64,000 nucleotides of DNA, from positions 13,400,924 to 13,464,923 of the forward strand of contig JARYHS010008074.1 in the NCBI GenBank assembly GCA_031002005.1. Direction: 5' to 3'. The notes below the pieces were generated by a model that searched no databases, was not told the DNA's origin, and saw nothing but the letters and a program-made list of their open reading frames with translations. The translations under genes and the position numbers were made by a program. Below are positions 1 through 11,530 of this stretch, in pieces. The DNA is from Vandiemenella viatica (taxonomy: Eukaryota > Arthropoda > Insecta > Orthoptera > Morabidae). The first letter of the stretch is position 1. The number at the start of each line of letters is the position of its first letter.

Positions 1-667
1 AAGCATACACACAGGGTAACAAATACATTTAAAAAACTAAGGATAAGCATTTCTCTCAAAACAGACAAATCAATACAAAACCAAATCAGAACTCAAGAAA
101 GTATAGTAATCATTCAACTTTTGCCAAGCATTTGTTAGAAATAACCATTGTCCCCCTAACATAAATACAGACATGAAAATCCTAACAACAAACAACATGA
201 AACACAATATTCCAACTCTTCAAGAAAATTATCAAATTCAAAAAACAATAGTCTCACGGAAACATGCACTTAATGACCATATAAACTTAACCAACCAAAC
301 TTTATTCAAGTTAATAAACATCGAAACTGACACATAACAGCATCAAACACTCAAATTTCACCACAACAGTAATTTAACACCACATTGTGTTTCCCCATCC
401 ACAGCACATACACATTTTTGCTAAAACAAAGCTAAACACACACACAAAATGTAAATACAAAATTCAAATTCTCCGCTCACGCCACTTCCAACAGAGCACT
501 GCCGGAAAAACAGCTGAAACAACAGCAGCGTGCACACAAAAACTGAAGTTTGACAATGTCGTGCACCAAAACTGTGCTTCAAAGTGAATTCATAAGATCC
601 CAATTTTGTACAAACTGTGTAAATATGTACAATAGTGTAAGAACGGAGACTTTCCTGGCATATACCT

Positions 668-738
668 GAAATGAAGTCTTCATGGGTGTACCGCCGGATA
701 GTCACTATCCGGTGGTACACTTATGAAGACTTCATTTC
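668..738. repeat. Near-perfect 35-bp inverted repeat (cruciform-like)
   Basis: Arms 668-702 and 704-738 are reverse complements with about 3 mismatches and a one-base centre. The outer half of each arm repeats the string gaaatgaagtcttcat. No coding potential is seen. It could be a tiny MITE or a palindromic end of a larger repeat. Confidence 0.8.
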
Positions 739-1214
739 ATGTACAATAGTGTAAACAGCATGCTGGCTGAGGTCACAGGCAACCAACAACCACACATTAA
801 AACAGAAACATAAAATGTAAGTGATAATATGAATTATAACTTGTGTAAACAAGACATTCTGCTTGATAATTCAAAACTTAAATGTAAATATAAGTCATTT
901 TTATGCTTACTATATATAAGAAAAATTTCATTATATGTTAAAAAAAAAACGTTATATTCAAATATCACATATTACGGAAAACATTGTACACTGAAGATAC
1001 CTCTACGAGAGGTGAAATGCGTCCATCAAATAAAATAATATCAACAACAGTTGTATTGATGTAATTATTAATGAATAAGTATTAATTTAACAAACAACTG
1101 TGTAAGAAATGGCCTATACTAATCACATACTTTCTTTTATCATTTATGCTTCAGAACTATGTTCCAGTATGAGTACAATGTCCTGCAAATAATCCTTTTC
1201 CCGTCAAATGTAAT
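739..1214. other. No recognisable feature
   Basis: AT-rich non-coding sequence between two fold-back repeats. I see no exon, transposon end or RNA gene. The stretches 1-660 and 1371-1990 are likewise empty to my eye. Confidence 0.5.
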
Positions 1215-1370
1215 CGTAGGCTTCCGCGGCCAGAGTCAGTTGATTCTTGGCTGTCCGGGTGGCGCTGCGTCATGTTTCTCAAAACCGATGTTTCGACCCT
1301 CATTCTGGGGTCTTCTTCCAGGGCATGATGCGGCGCCACCCGGACAGCCAAGAATCAATCCTTTTTCCAC
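1215..1370. repeat. Fold-back repeat with hammerhead-like centre
   Basis: Arms at 1240-1274 and 1324-1358 are reverse complements over 35 bp with 2-3 mismatches, around a centre of about 49 bp. On the - strand the centre reads gaagaagacc, a short stem, then gggtcgaaacatcgg. This resembles the stem II-GAAA part of a hammerhead ribozyme. The block is markedly GC-richer than its surroundings, so it is probably a mobile repeat. Confidence 0.7.
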
Positions 1371-1994
1371 TTCTGTGGCAGCACCCTCCTTAAATTAGGC
1401 CTTTGGTACTCCAGGAGAATTCTTGTGGTCTTCTGCAATTGTCATTTATGTCCTTCCTGTCTCTTTCATATCCTTCTATTACTCTATCCATATCGTGGAA
1501 CTCAGAATTCAATTTCTCACCTCTACTTTCCTTCTTATCTGTAAACACTAATTCACTCTATTTCTGCTAAGAAGATACAAGATTTTACTACTTCTTTTCA
1601 TCCATTCCATTGTTTTTGCTCTTCTGACCCATAGTTTTTGCACACCACTGAACCATCTGCGAACAACCAACCTTTAATCTTTTTCTTTCTGATATGACTG
1701 TCCACGTTTTCTTTCGTTTTTATTTCTTCCATAGCAATTAAGAATGGAAGTGGCAAATAGCACTTCCCTGCCAAATCCAGCTATCTAATCTATTTTTTAA
1801 AAGATTTTTGTATTAAGCTCTCCTAGTAATAAATTATGTTAACTAGACTATCCAGATAAAATTCAGTTTTTGTTTGTATTTTTATTATCATTCTTACTAA
1901 CATCATTAAAAAAATAATAAGTAAAGATAGAGGAAGTATACCCATAACTCACTATAGATGATGGCAGGAGGGCCATGATGATTATTTTTTTTAC

Positions 1995-2215
1995 TAATGA
2001 CTTAACGCCTCGTCGATGTCAAGGTCATTATAGGTGGGATGGGACTGGGGACAAGGAATGAGGAGGAATTTGGCCATGGCCTTTTGTAGGAAGCATCCCA
2101 GCATTTGCCTGGAGTGATTTGGAGAAACCACGGAAAACCCAAATCTGGATGCCGGGACGGGGATTCATTCGAAGCAGTGTCCTCCTGAATGGCCATGATG
2201 AACACAAGACCGGTG
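1995..2215 (-). mobile_element. SINE, - strand copy
   Basis: Read on the - strand, the block contains ccccgtcccggcatccagat, then gtggtttctccaaatcactc followed by caggcaaatgctgggatgct. It ends near tcgacgaggcgtt. The same body occurs at 53395-53543, followed there by a poly-A run, so this is a dispersed SINE family. Outer limits are approximate. Confidence 0.7.
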
Positions 2216-2330
2216 TTACTTTCCCCATCTTTTTTTATTGTTATTGTCTGACAGTATTTTCATGTCATAATTATAGTAACTTAAAAATAAACTATTATTT
2301 CTTTATGCCTAAGATCCTTTTAAAGTTGGC

Positions 2331-3583
2331 AAAAAAGTAACTTCAGAAATATTTATTAATATGGAAAGTAACCTCCATATGGCTATAAATAAAAACTTGG
2401 ATTGTTAAAATATTTTATTATATACATATTAAAACTACAGCTTTTTACTATTTTTCAACATAGTCACCATTTAAATTTAAGCATTTGTCATAGCGTTTTA
2501 CTAATTTACAAATTCCTTCTTCATAAAATTTTGCTGCCTGGGCACGTAGCCAATCTTTCACACCATTTTGAAGTTCTTCATCATCATCGAATCGCAAGCT
2601 ACTTCTTCATGTGAGTGAAGAAATGAAAATCAGTAGGCACCAAGTCGGGGCTGAAAGGGGGATGATCGAAATGAATTGCTTGACAAGCTCTTGAGTCTTA
2701 TGGGCACTGTGAGGACGAGCATTGTCATGTAAAAACACAACATCGAATGACTGCTTACCGCATTTGTTTTAAATGGCTCACTTATGTTTCTTCAAAGTTT
2801 CATAGTAGACATCTGAAGTGATTGTGTTGCCACGTTCCATAAATTCAACGAGCAAATCTCCCTCGGCATCCCAAAAAAACTGTAGTCATAACCTTCGTTG
2901 AAAACGTTTGGCGGGTTGTCTTCGGCTTGCAGTCACAATCCTCTTCAAAAAATCTTCTTCTTCCACATTGTAGCGTGAAAGGAAGTTTAAGGAGGAGCCC
3001 AATCATTTGGTTTTGTGAAACTCTGTAAGCAATTTTGGTTCCCACCTAGCACAGAACTTCCAGTAGCCTTATTTATCGGTGACAACCTCGTACAAAACCG
3101 TACAAGAAATTTGTGGGAATTGTTCAGAAAGTTCAGAGATTGTAAATCTTCAATTTTCAAGAACTTTTTCATCAACTTTCTTGACAAGCTCATTACTCAC
3201 AACATAAGATCTACCACTCCTCTCTTCATCATGAATGTTTGTTCTACCACTTATAAAAAATCGGATCCATTGCCGCACAACACCTTCACTCATAATGTTC
3301 AGACCTTATACAGTACACAGTTTATGATAATTGTCTGCTGCTGAAACATTTGCACTAAAAGAAATCTTATTACAGCAAGCACTTCACATTTCATGGGATT
3401 TTCTATTGCAGCGCTCATGTTTTTAAGGTTATAACAAGACGATGCGTAAAAGAACGAGGTTCATACTGTCACAGCCGGATGCTTACTGAATTGGGGAACA
3501 TGCAGATGTGAAAATGGTGGCACTCTGTGCACAACTACTAACACCACACTAGAACAGAGGTTACTTTCTGAAGTACCCTCGTA
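2331..3583 (-). pseudogene. Mariner transposon with broken transposase (DD34D type)
   Basis: On the - strand an N-terminal helix-turn-helix region starts near 3416 and reads in pieces such as MKCEVLAVI, GVVRQWIRF and RRFTISELSEQFP-like strings. The catalytic part follows: FWDAEGDLLVEF (first Asp), FLHDNARPHS (second Asp) and SPDLVPTDFHFF (third Asp). Several frameshifts, including one in a T-run near 2875, and stops prevent translation. The right end cgagggtacttcagaaagt (- strand) is matched imperfectly by aagtaacttcagaaa near 2336. The element is a dead mariner; the subfamily is not resolved. Confidence 0.85.
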
Positions 3584-3689
3584 TATTGATGAATTAATCT
3601 CCATACTCACTGAATCTTGTACTTCCAGGGAATTATTTCACCATGTCAATTCATTTAGATGGGATCCCCAATGTAAAAGTGACTGTAAC

Positions 3690-3985
3690 TATTTAGAATG
3701 GTAATAATAGTCCAACATTGGACATAGATATTAATTTGATAGTCTGTTTAATATGAAATAATTTTAGGAATTTGAACGCAAGTCTTGCGCAAGCCCAGCA
3801 TCCTACCTCTGTTAACTTGAAAAGGGGTTTTTCACCCGAAATATTGAATTTTCTTTGTTTGTGTGTTGTTTTGTGTTGCTGCTGCCATCCTCCCTTCAAC
3901 TTTGGATAGTGTTGGGTGTTTTTTTCTCTTTCTTTTCCATCTACATATTGCCTCTTGGCATTTCTTTCCTTTTGTTGTTACCTAT
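3690..3985 (+). mobile_element. Penelope-like element (PLE) 3' tail, + strand
   Basis: This block shares its order of motifs with many other repeats here: cgcaagtcttgcgcaagccc, then cacccgaaatattg, a run resembling tttgtgtgttgttttgtgtt, then ttcaactttg and ttttccatctacatattgcc. In other places the same tail follows GIY-YIG endonuclease sequence (51.3-51.9 kb), so I read it as the PLE 3' untranslated end. The GAAATATTG string may be the remnant of a hammerhead-like core. Confidence 0.6.
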
Positions 3986-4600
3986 ATTAATAAATTATGA
4001 TTTACTTAGTAGTGCATTTGTAAATAGATTGTTGCATGTCAATTTTTCAAGTAATTTGTTTTGTTCTCCTTTATTATTACTACCTTGGCGAGTTTTACAT
4101 TACTTATAGCTTACTTTATTTTCAAATTTTTACTTTCCTCCATTTCCTTTAACACTTTACTTAGTATCTTCACTGTTTTTCCAGTGTAGTGACTTACTTC
4201 TTCCTCATTTTGCTTGTGAGTATACTTGTAATGTGACTAGGTTAATTGATAGTACTACTAACCTTACTGCCATCAGTCTGTCACCCACACTAATTACTTT
4301 TTTCTTATGTTTTTGCTGCGCCTTTTTCTACTATACATAAGATTTTTCTTAAATCCCTTAGTAACAAAATCCAAAACTCTTTTCTTTTATGTACATTCCA
4401 CTTCAAATTCTCTCTTTAGACTAGTGCAGATTCATCAATGTCTTAATATTCCACATTTCAATTCACAATTGTGCTGTGGGCAAAAAATAATTAAATACAT
4501 ATGTAGTAATGATGAAATAATGGTGAAAAAATGCTTTTATTCATGAGTACATACAATTATCTGTTTAAATATTTTTGTTTGTAGTATAAAAATTTAACAC
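3986..4600. other. Intron sequence, nothing recognised
   Basis: T-rich sequence running up to the first dynein exon, presumably the 3' part of an intron of the dynein gene. No repeat or gene is identified. Confidence 0.5.
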
Positions 4601-4626
4601 TTGGTATGCATTGGCTAAACCAACAG

Positions 4627-4900
4627 GTAATGGCAAAGCTGGCCCTGGCTGCAACAACTGCAGTTGATATTGACCGACTACGAGATGGATATCGACCTGT
4701 TGCCCGGCGGGGAGCTATCTTATTCTTTGTGCTCTCAGATATGGCTGGTGTTAACCCTATGTACCAATACTCCCTCACTGCTTACCTGGGAGTCTTCTTG
4801 TACTCGCTGCGCAAGGCCATGCCTGACACTGTAATGCTCAAGAGGCTTGAAAACATCATTTACACTCATACCAAGAATGTTTATGATTATGGTTGTACAG
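4627..4900 (+). CDS. DNAH10: Dynein heavy chain, axonemal (DNAH10-type), exon 1 of 9 in window
   Basis: This exon encodes about 91 residues of an inner-arm axonemal dynein heavy chain, the motor ATPase that slides ciliary and sperm-tail microtubules. The conserved strings DIDRLRDGYRPVARRGA, ILFFVLSDM and NPMYQYSLTAYL, followed by NVYDYGCTG, mark the AAA5 to AAA6 linker. The exon ends after the first base of a Gly codon, with donor gtgata at 4901, and joins exon 2 in frame. I placed the start at 4627 after the acceptor ccaacag because family similarity begins there with V-x-x-K-L. An alternative acceptor (gtttgtag) at 4584 would add 14 residues that do not resemble dyneins. Upstream exons must lie outside the window, since I found none in 1-4626. 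DNAH10 rather than another class is judged from the family pattern I know and is less sure than dynein itself. Confidence 0.92.
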
Positions 4901-5531
4901 GTGATATATTTACTCTTTTAGTTTATGTAGTTTTTGATCATGTATAAACTAAACCCAAACCAGAAAATTTTACCTCCCTTTAATCAAAAATAAAAACAGG
5001 TGTTTGGGGGTTTACTTAATACCAAGAAACCATTTAACTTATGTCATCAGCTGTCCTAATGCATTTTTTATTCTTCTTTCTGCGCCTCATGTGTCATCTT
5101 AATCATGAGCATGAGAACATAATAGAAAACCAATAAGAGCAACATTAGTGACTTATGGGGTTAAATGAAATTCACTGCAGTAAAGGTTACCACATGAATG
5201 AAAGATCATTTCTTATAAACAACTGAGGAGGCAGGAAGATCATTGGTGTATTAAATAATAGTCATATAATTCATACTCACTGTATTCTCCTTTATTATTT
5301 AGTTTCCAGAACTTACAGGCAAATTCGTTCCTTGTACCTAGTATTCTTTGACCAAATCAAAGAATATCCCTCAACCTTTCACCTTCACTATTTGGTTGTG
5401 ATAAATTGTTGTAATGAATAATTGATATGTTAATAGCACAATTCTTATTTTTGCTTCAGTTTTTTTGCTGGTTTTGCCATGTCTCACAATTTTAGTATAA
5501 TTTAGTTGTGATGAAGTGCATACTCTGGTGA

Positions 5532-5534
<3 letters not shown>

Positions 5535-5581
<47 letters not shown>
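5535..5581. repeat. (TA)n microsatellite
   Basis: Uninterrupted alternating TA of about 47 bp, abutting the PLE tail that follows. Similar TA runs are at 16692-16720, 35400-35418 and 47754-47790. Confidence 0.95.
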
Positions 5582-5584
<3 letters not shown>

Positions 5585-5755
5585 GGATATGGAAATATGA
5601 CCCAACACTTACCACAGATGAAGGCAGCTGGAACGACGAACAAAAAACAAACACAAGAGAAGTGCAATATTTCGGCCTACAGCAGCCTTAAACATGCAGA
5701 AGGTGAAGCACCAGGTGGCGTCACATGTGTACACATAGAATTTACTGCATAATTC
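5585..5755 (-). mobile_element. PLE 3' tail, - strand
   Basis: The motif order cacttaccacagatgaaggc, a run of aacaaaaaacaaacac, then gcaatatttcggcctac and gtcacatgtgtacacatag matches the tails at 14.3, 15.1 and 47.9 kb in reverse orientation. No endonuclease sequence is attached. Limits are approximate. Confidence 0.6.
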
Positions 5756-5799
5756 ATACTTCTTACCCATTACAACATACAGCCTGGAAGTATGTACCA

Positions 5800-6195
5800 C
5801 TACCAGCTGGTATGAAAACAGGCTTCAGGCAGCCGAGATGATGATTCTGAGATCAATGGTACAGAAAACCAGAAGATACAAGATCAGGAATGAAGTGATC
5901 CATAAACAGATCCAATTCAATGAAACCTTTTGTGAAAAAATTTCCAAAACAATATTGTGATGGCTGGGACATGTCGAGCGGATGGACCCAACAAGAAGGG
6001 TGAGGTTATGGATGGAAACAGAACTGAAGGGCTAAAGACCAAGAGGCCAGCCCAGAAGGAGATGGATTGATCTGACAAAACTGGACCTACAGGAGAAAAG
6101 TGCATCTTGGTCTAAAATCCAAGAAGAGGAAACATACTTGCACAGACAATGGTGGCAAGAGTTCTTACACTGCACCCGAGAAACTGGAGAAGGAT
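5800..6195 (+). pseudogene. LINE C-terminal fragment (RTE-like)
   Basis: In shifted frames this reads LQAAEMMILRSM, KTRRYKIRNE, WLGHVERMDPTRRVRLW and PRGQPRRRWIDLTKLDLQ. This is the C-terminal tail of RTE/craniofacial-development-protein-2-like LINE reverse transcriptases (G-H-V-x-R-M, R-P-R-G-R-P-x-x-R-W). Several stops and shifts show it is dead. The polymerase core is missing. The clade is inferred from the tail alone. Confidence 0.7.
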
Positions 6196-6269
6196 GAATA
6201 TATTTTGTCATGGAATTTTGAAAACTTACTGAACGGTAATAAACAGATGCACAGCCTTGAAATTCTCTG

Positions 6270-6425
6270 CAGGAGAGTGGGTTGGGTGCTCCATGGTTAA
6301 GGCACTTCCTATCAAAAGTTCTTGGTCAGTCATGGGTTCAAATCCCATTGGTAACAGGAATTTTGAGAGTTGTTTTTGATCATATGAGCCATGCCTGGAT
6401 GTTCTGTTGTACATATTAAATGTTA
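6270..6425 (+). mobile_element. tRNA-derived SINE head
   Basis: The sequence has a B-box match (gggttcaaatccc at 6333-6345) and an A-box-like tggttaaggcac about 50 bp upstream, the spacing of a tRNA promoter. It cannot fold into a full tRNA cloverleaf that I can see, so a SINE head is more likely than a tRNA gene. Confidence 0.5.
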
Positions 6426-6429
6426 AGCT

Positions 6430-8040
6430 GGAGGTCCAGCCACAACAGAAGCAGAATGTGTGACAAACCGAAACTCAAGTCACACAGGTGGCTGAACAAT
6501 CCTTTGGGACCAAACAATGCCATAAGCATTTTTATGCTATATTGGTCACTCAGTTATTTTTCTCTCACACACTCAGTTTGTGTTTCATCTAAATCATAGG
6601 TTTACAACAATTCTGAGAAAAAAAATTACCCCTGCCCACTTTTTGAGAAAAAATAAATAAATTATTCACTGCCCTTTTCCAGGGGGGAAAAAAAAAGCAT
6701 CCACACACACAGTGACTCTCATTCTTGTAATTAATCATGTAACTTGTAGTGCTCAAACTTTTTTTGCTTGTAACCAACTTTTTTGAATTTTTGATTCAAT
6801 GACACCCCACTTAGGTGAATTGCACAGTATCATATATAGAAAAACAAGAACAGAGTTATAAATTTACTTTATTAAACGATATTAATAATATTTATGTATT
6901 GTTAACTGCCTTATTAACAAATGCATATTACAAAAAATATTATTAATTAGAAGGGTGAGCTCGACATAATGACTTTAATTTTTTATATTTGGTGCCTTAT
7001 TTGTCATCAGCAATCTTAAAGCATCGTGTTCCGTTACAGACAATGTGATTTTTTTAGCTAATAAATTGCTGACTGCACAAAATTCTCTTTTGGCTACATA
7101 TTATCATAAGAATACAATTGAATCTTCTTGGATGCAGCTCTTAAAGCTGGATATAATACTGGAAAGCAGGACCGCAGCGATTTTTCCCTAAATTTACTTT
7201 GGATCACAAATCCCACCGTGTTCTCTGCAGTTCCAGCTGATGGGCAGTGCCTGGTTTATGGATACACTTGATTTATGGTACTCTGTTTATTTTTCACTGG
7301 CAGAGATGATTTTGTTTCTCCACCAAAGAGTATTCACTCTTCCAGACAGGTTTGTACATTGTTGAGTGATCTTGCAGTTGTTACAATGTGATCATTTCCT
7401 AGAACACACTTCCACATTTGGCTCAAACCATAGCTGTCAATAGCTGAAATTATTACAATTATCATAAATTTCTATAGATTCCCCTATTTTACATTCTAAA
7501 CAACCCTAACAAAGCCCCCAGGTTATAACTGAAATGTAGTCAATTTCAGCAAATAAAGTTAATTTTTTTCATAAATGACGCCTGCAAAAAGTGTCAAATT
7601 TTATATTTAAGTAAAATTGTTTGTGATCGTTTTGGAATTTGTGAGAAGCTATTAAAATATGAAATAAAGTAAAAATGATAAAAATACATAGTTCTGAGTA
7701 ATCATGGTATTTATTAATTATTGTGTCCCTGACTATTCATTTTGAGGAGAATTACATTCAGAATGGGAAATTTACATGCAAGATGACTTCCATTGGCAGT
7801 ACACCACTGAAACACTGGAATTTTGTGATGTGCCTGAAATGTGATCGACTTGACACCACACAGTTTTGTTCAAAAATTTAAGTTACAATTAAATTAACTC
7901 AGAATTTCATGTTGACCAAATGATTTATTTTCTTCCATTTAATTTAAAATTTCAATGAATCTCATGATGCGTGACCGGGTATTGATACCCTCAGTTCCGG
8001 GGTGATTGGCAACCTATGACACATGACTTTAGAATTTTTG
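6430..8040. other. Intron 1 sequence without an assigned element
   Basis: AT-rich. A segment near 6750-6840 (gctcaaactttttttgcttg and following) recalls the end of a non-autonomous hAT element. I could not find the partner inverted repeat or target duplication, so I do not call it. Confidence 0.4.
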
Positions 8041-8084
8041 GCGGCAGCTAAGCCAGTCTGTTGTGTGATTTCAATAAGTAATAT

Positions 8085-8160
8085 CTAAAATAGACCTGAT
8101 GAAGACAACCAAGCAGGTTGTTGAAACATCTTCAATCTATGACTCTATCCGGCTGGACTA
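8085..8160 (+). ncRNA. Hammerhead-ribozyme-like core
   Basis: The sequence contains CTGATGA (8096-8102), a 7-bp stem gacaacc/ggttgtt with a 5-base loop, then GAAA (8123-8126) and catctt. This is the order CUGAUGA, stem II, GAAA of a hammerhead. I do not find a convincing stem III or cleavage triplet, so activity is unproven and the string may be a relic inside a retroelement. A diverged relative lies at 43329-43365. Confidence 0.35.
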
Positions 8161-8289
8161 CCGTGAAGCATTCATTGCAATCTCATGATTTTTTAGATAC
8201 ATTTTGATCATCGTATCTCCTAACTCATTTTGATTGTTTCATAAATCTTGCAATGTTCAGTCAAATGCATCCAAACAATTTTTATTTGC

Positions 8290-8920
8290 TATTGTACATT
8301 AATCTCAAATGATAAATTTGCATTGCTGCAGAACTTCAGTGATCGCACAGTTCTTCGAAAGGTTGCATGTTGGAGTTTCATTGATTTGCATATTCAACGG
8401 CAACTTGAATGATGAATGAGCTTTTTGAATACCTTCCAACAATGTAGCTGCAATTACTGATGAAGCAAGTGCAAGTGCAATTTCATTCTGCAAGTGAATC
8501 GTTGCCAAAATCAATGGGATCAGAAAAGTTTTTTCCAGTTCCACCAGGAGCGTCCAAAAAGAAATACCCTCCAGTTCCATTGTTCCTGTTTTTCATGGGC
8601 ATATTTTTGTTGCTAATTCAACAGTGGAAACTTCTTCCGAACTGATTCTGACAATGCATCAAGATCATATTGGTTTTCACATTTCAACCCATATTAAATG
8701 TGCTGTGCATCGAATGGTTTGGTGCTGTCATGACTAATTGAGGTAATACCTTGTTTTATATCATCATCCTCCATTAATATCAATGGAAGAGAAGTAAAAT
8801 AACTATATTTGTTGGACAGATCGCAAAAAAAACACAAAATTTTGCATGGCTTACATTTTTCTAGAGTTTTCTCCAGTTCTTGCAGTCTATATTTGTATCC
8901 CGGGAGCATAAGGAACAAAA
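8290..8920 (-). pseudogene. Helitron Rep-helicase fragment (Pif1-like helicase)
   Basis: On the - strand, one frame reads YFFLDAPGGTGKN, a Walker A motif in the context typical of Helitron helicases. After a frameshift it continues IALALASSVIAATLLEG, then AHSSFKLPLNMQINETP and N-L-S-K-N-C-A. Upstream pieces (FPLLNQQQKY-like) precede it. The shift and stops make it a pseudogene. It shows that autonomous Helitrons once existed in this genome, matching the non-autonomous Helitrons at 46.0-47.7 and 56.9-60.7 kb. Rep domain and termini are not seen here. Confidence 0.82.
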
Positions 8921-8999
8921 CAAAACATAAAATAAGAATTACTCATACCCATCACTTGACTCATGAGTTATGGTCTTGATTTCATCCAAAAATCCAATA

Positions 9000-9670
9000 G
9001 AAAAAATACTTTCAGTTTATTACAATTTTCCTTGTTACTTTGTCAGTTTTTCTTTCTTTAAAATTTTATTAGTTCTATTACCAACAGTTTTTAATAATAA
9101 TAAATCACTCCATGCAAAAATGTACTTTCATTTTTTCCTGAATTTTCTGGACGACTTTCCGATTATTATTTGTCTAAAAACATTAGGACTAAGACAAAAA
9201 TAAAAATAAAAAAATCTGGTAAATTGATCCATAGAAAAAGGTGCTTTACATTATTCCAAAATTTTCCAACTTTTCCAATTTTTCTTTCTCTAAAAACCTT
9301 AATATGGACATTTTAAAATATTAACAAAATTGTTCTGTTATACTGTTCCAATTTTTCTTTATGTAAACATTTATTTGGACTATTGTGAATATTTTTTTAA
9401 AAAAATAGACAAATCAGTCTTTATAAAAAAAAGTACTTTCAGTTTTTTTCAAATTCTCCAATTTTCCGGGCTTCTTTTCCAATTTTTCTTTCTCAAAAAA
9501 TCTTATTTGAACTATTATAAATATTTTTTTTAAAAGTTTCCAAATTAGTTCATAGAAAAAAGCAATTTCAGTTTTTCTTGAATTCCCCCATTTTCTGGGC
9601 AACTTTTCCAATTTTTCTTTTTCTAGAAAATTTTCAAATTTTCTTCCGCATATTCTCAAATTTTGGTACA
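9000..9670. repeat. Degenerate minisatellite, about 130-bp period
   Basis: The phrase ccaatttttctttct or close variants recurs at 9275, 9348, 9479 and 9608, with an earlier diverged relative near 9045. Each is followed by agtactttcagttttt-like and aaattagttcatagaaaaaa-like phrases. Spacing of 129-131 bp in the best part indicates a tandem array of about five degenerate units. Function is unknown. Confidence 0.65.
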
Positions 9671-9679
9671 AGATAGATT

Positions 9680-10330
9680 AATTGATTTTAAACATAACAA
9701 ATGGTTCAGTTGTGACATATTATTGATGTGGATTCTTATTTTCATCCAAAATACTAAACTCACATTAGGTTCCTTAACATATAAAAATTACTTTTAAATT
9801 CTAGTTTAATTTGAGATATGCCTTTATTTGTGCTAAACAATATTGAAGAGTTATTACTCAAATTATCCATTCCTTTCTGAATGTTTTTGCCACCTCTATG
9901 TTTGAAATTACATATCTCCTTTTCCTTTTTATACTGTTTATTGTGATTTTCACCATTCTTCCTATTTTAAAATTCTCTAGCTTTTAGTAAATACACCCTT
10001 TTTAAATCTCTTCGATTTAAAATTACCTTTTTTGCCTATCAATCGTCCACATTTTTAAGTTATCTTTTTACTGTGAAAACATTTATGAAACCTTATGCTT
10101 TTGAATTTCTATAATTTTTCTGTTTCTTTACATCCAAAGTTATCTCATTAAATGTTATTTTCAAAGAGTTGTGGGTTCTGACTGTTAAGGAAATTTTACT
10201 TCAACTATTAATATCTTTATTTATAATTTATATTTAGTGTTGAAACTTTGTACTAAAGTTTTTATAATTGCTGAGAACATAGTTTGCTCACTATCTTTTC
10301 ATTACTTATCCAATTAAAGGATGTTTTATA
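9680..10330. other. Intron 1 sequence, nothing recognised
   Basis: T-rich non-coding sequence between the minisatellite and the next mariner. No feature is supported. Confidence 0.5.
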
Positions 10331-10339
10331 TTTTCCTAG

Positions 10340-11530
10340 CCTTCGATAGGCTATAAATGAAAGACAAGTGGACATGAAAAAATATTTTATTACCAACTGT
10401 TATGTACACTTATGGTTACTTTTCAACATAATCACCTTTAAGATTAAGACATTTGTCATACCTGTGGGCAAGCTGTCTAATACCCTCTTCATAAAATGTT
10501 GCCACCAGTGACTTTATATGAGTCATCACATTGTCTTGAAGCTCCTTGTTGGTTCAGAACCGCTGTCCTCTGAGCCACTTCTTCAGTTCAGTAAAAAGAT
10601 GAAAGTCACTTGGTGCTAGGTCGGGACTGTATGGCAGGTGATCAAAAATCTCCCATTGAAATTGTTCAAGAAGTCGCTGGGTGACACCAGAACTTTGAGA
10701 GTGAGTGTTGTCATGGAACAAAACAATGCCAGAAGTCGGCGTGCCTCTTCTTTTGTTCTGAATGGACCTCCGTAAATATTTTAAAGTTTCACAGTAAACA
10801 GCTGCATTAATTGTGGTCCCTGGCGGCATAAACTTCATAAGCAATACATCTTTTCGACCCCAAAACATAGTAGCCATAACCTTTCGGTTGTTGAAGGTCT
10901 CTTTAAAATTTTTTGGTTTGTTCGGTGAATTTGTGTACATATCCAGTCACAATTGTTTTCAAAAAATCTTCTTCATCTGCGCAATAAAAGTGAAGGAACT
11001 TCAAAGCAGATGCCATTCGGTGAGTTTTATGGTTCGTTCAAAATTTTATGGAACCAGCGAGCACAGATTTTTTGCAGCGAAATTGTCTGTTACAATAGAG
11101 AGAACATCTTGACACCTCTGGAAATTTCATTGATAAATCACTTATCATGAACTTGCGGTTTTCTCTTATCACTTTGTCAACTCATTGAACAAGGTCATCT
11201 TTAGCAACAGATTTGCGTCCTTGACCACCTTCATCATGCACATCAGTTCGGCCCTCTTTAAATTTTCTGCACCTTTCACGAATAACTCCTTAACTCATAA
11301 AGCTCTTTCTACACACTTGGCTCATTCTTCGATCGTTTTCCCTTCTGCTTGCAGAAATTGAATAATGCTTCTTAACTCACACTTGGCAGGAGAATTGATC
11401 AATGTGGTCATGTTTCTGTGACTGCAGCTCGTCACAGAATGAAGTCACAAATGTGTCAAAAACAGAGAGTGTGGTAGGGGAGATGCGCAATCGTCTACTG
11501 TGCACGCCACTCACCTGTCATTTGTCTGGT
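10340..11530 (-). pseudogene. Mariner transposon, transposase with first catalytic Asp lost
   Basis: The - strand frame 10940-10554 (128 codons) holds most of the catalytic domain. It reads MATMFWGRKDVLLMKFM, then TTINAAVYCETLKYLRR, IVLFHDNTHSQSSG (second Asp) and PYSPDLAPSDFHLF (third Asp). In active mariners the first catalytic Asp directly follows F-W; here it is Gly. The N-terminal DNA-binding half (10945-11420) is frameshifted. Terminal repeats were not established, so the ends are approximate. Confidence 0.85.

Noticed and set aside
4585..4626. Upstream extension of dynein exon 1
   Set aside because: It is in frame after an acceptor-like gtttgtag, but its residues do not resemble dyneins; the acceptor at 4626 is preferred.
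6333..6345. Possible tRNA gene (B-box match)
   Set aside because: Only A- and B-box-like strings are present. No acceptor stem or cloverleaf could be formed, so a SINE head fits better.
6750..6840. hAT-like end near gctcaaactttttttgc
   Set aside because: Partner end and duplication are not visible; the similarity is limited to a short string.
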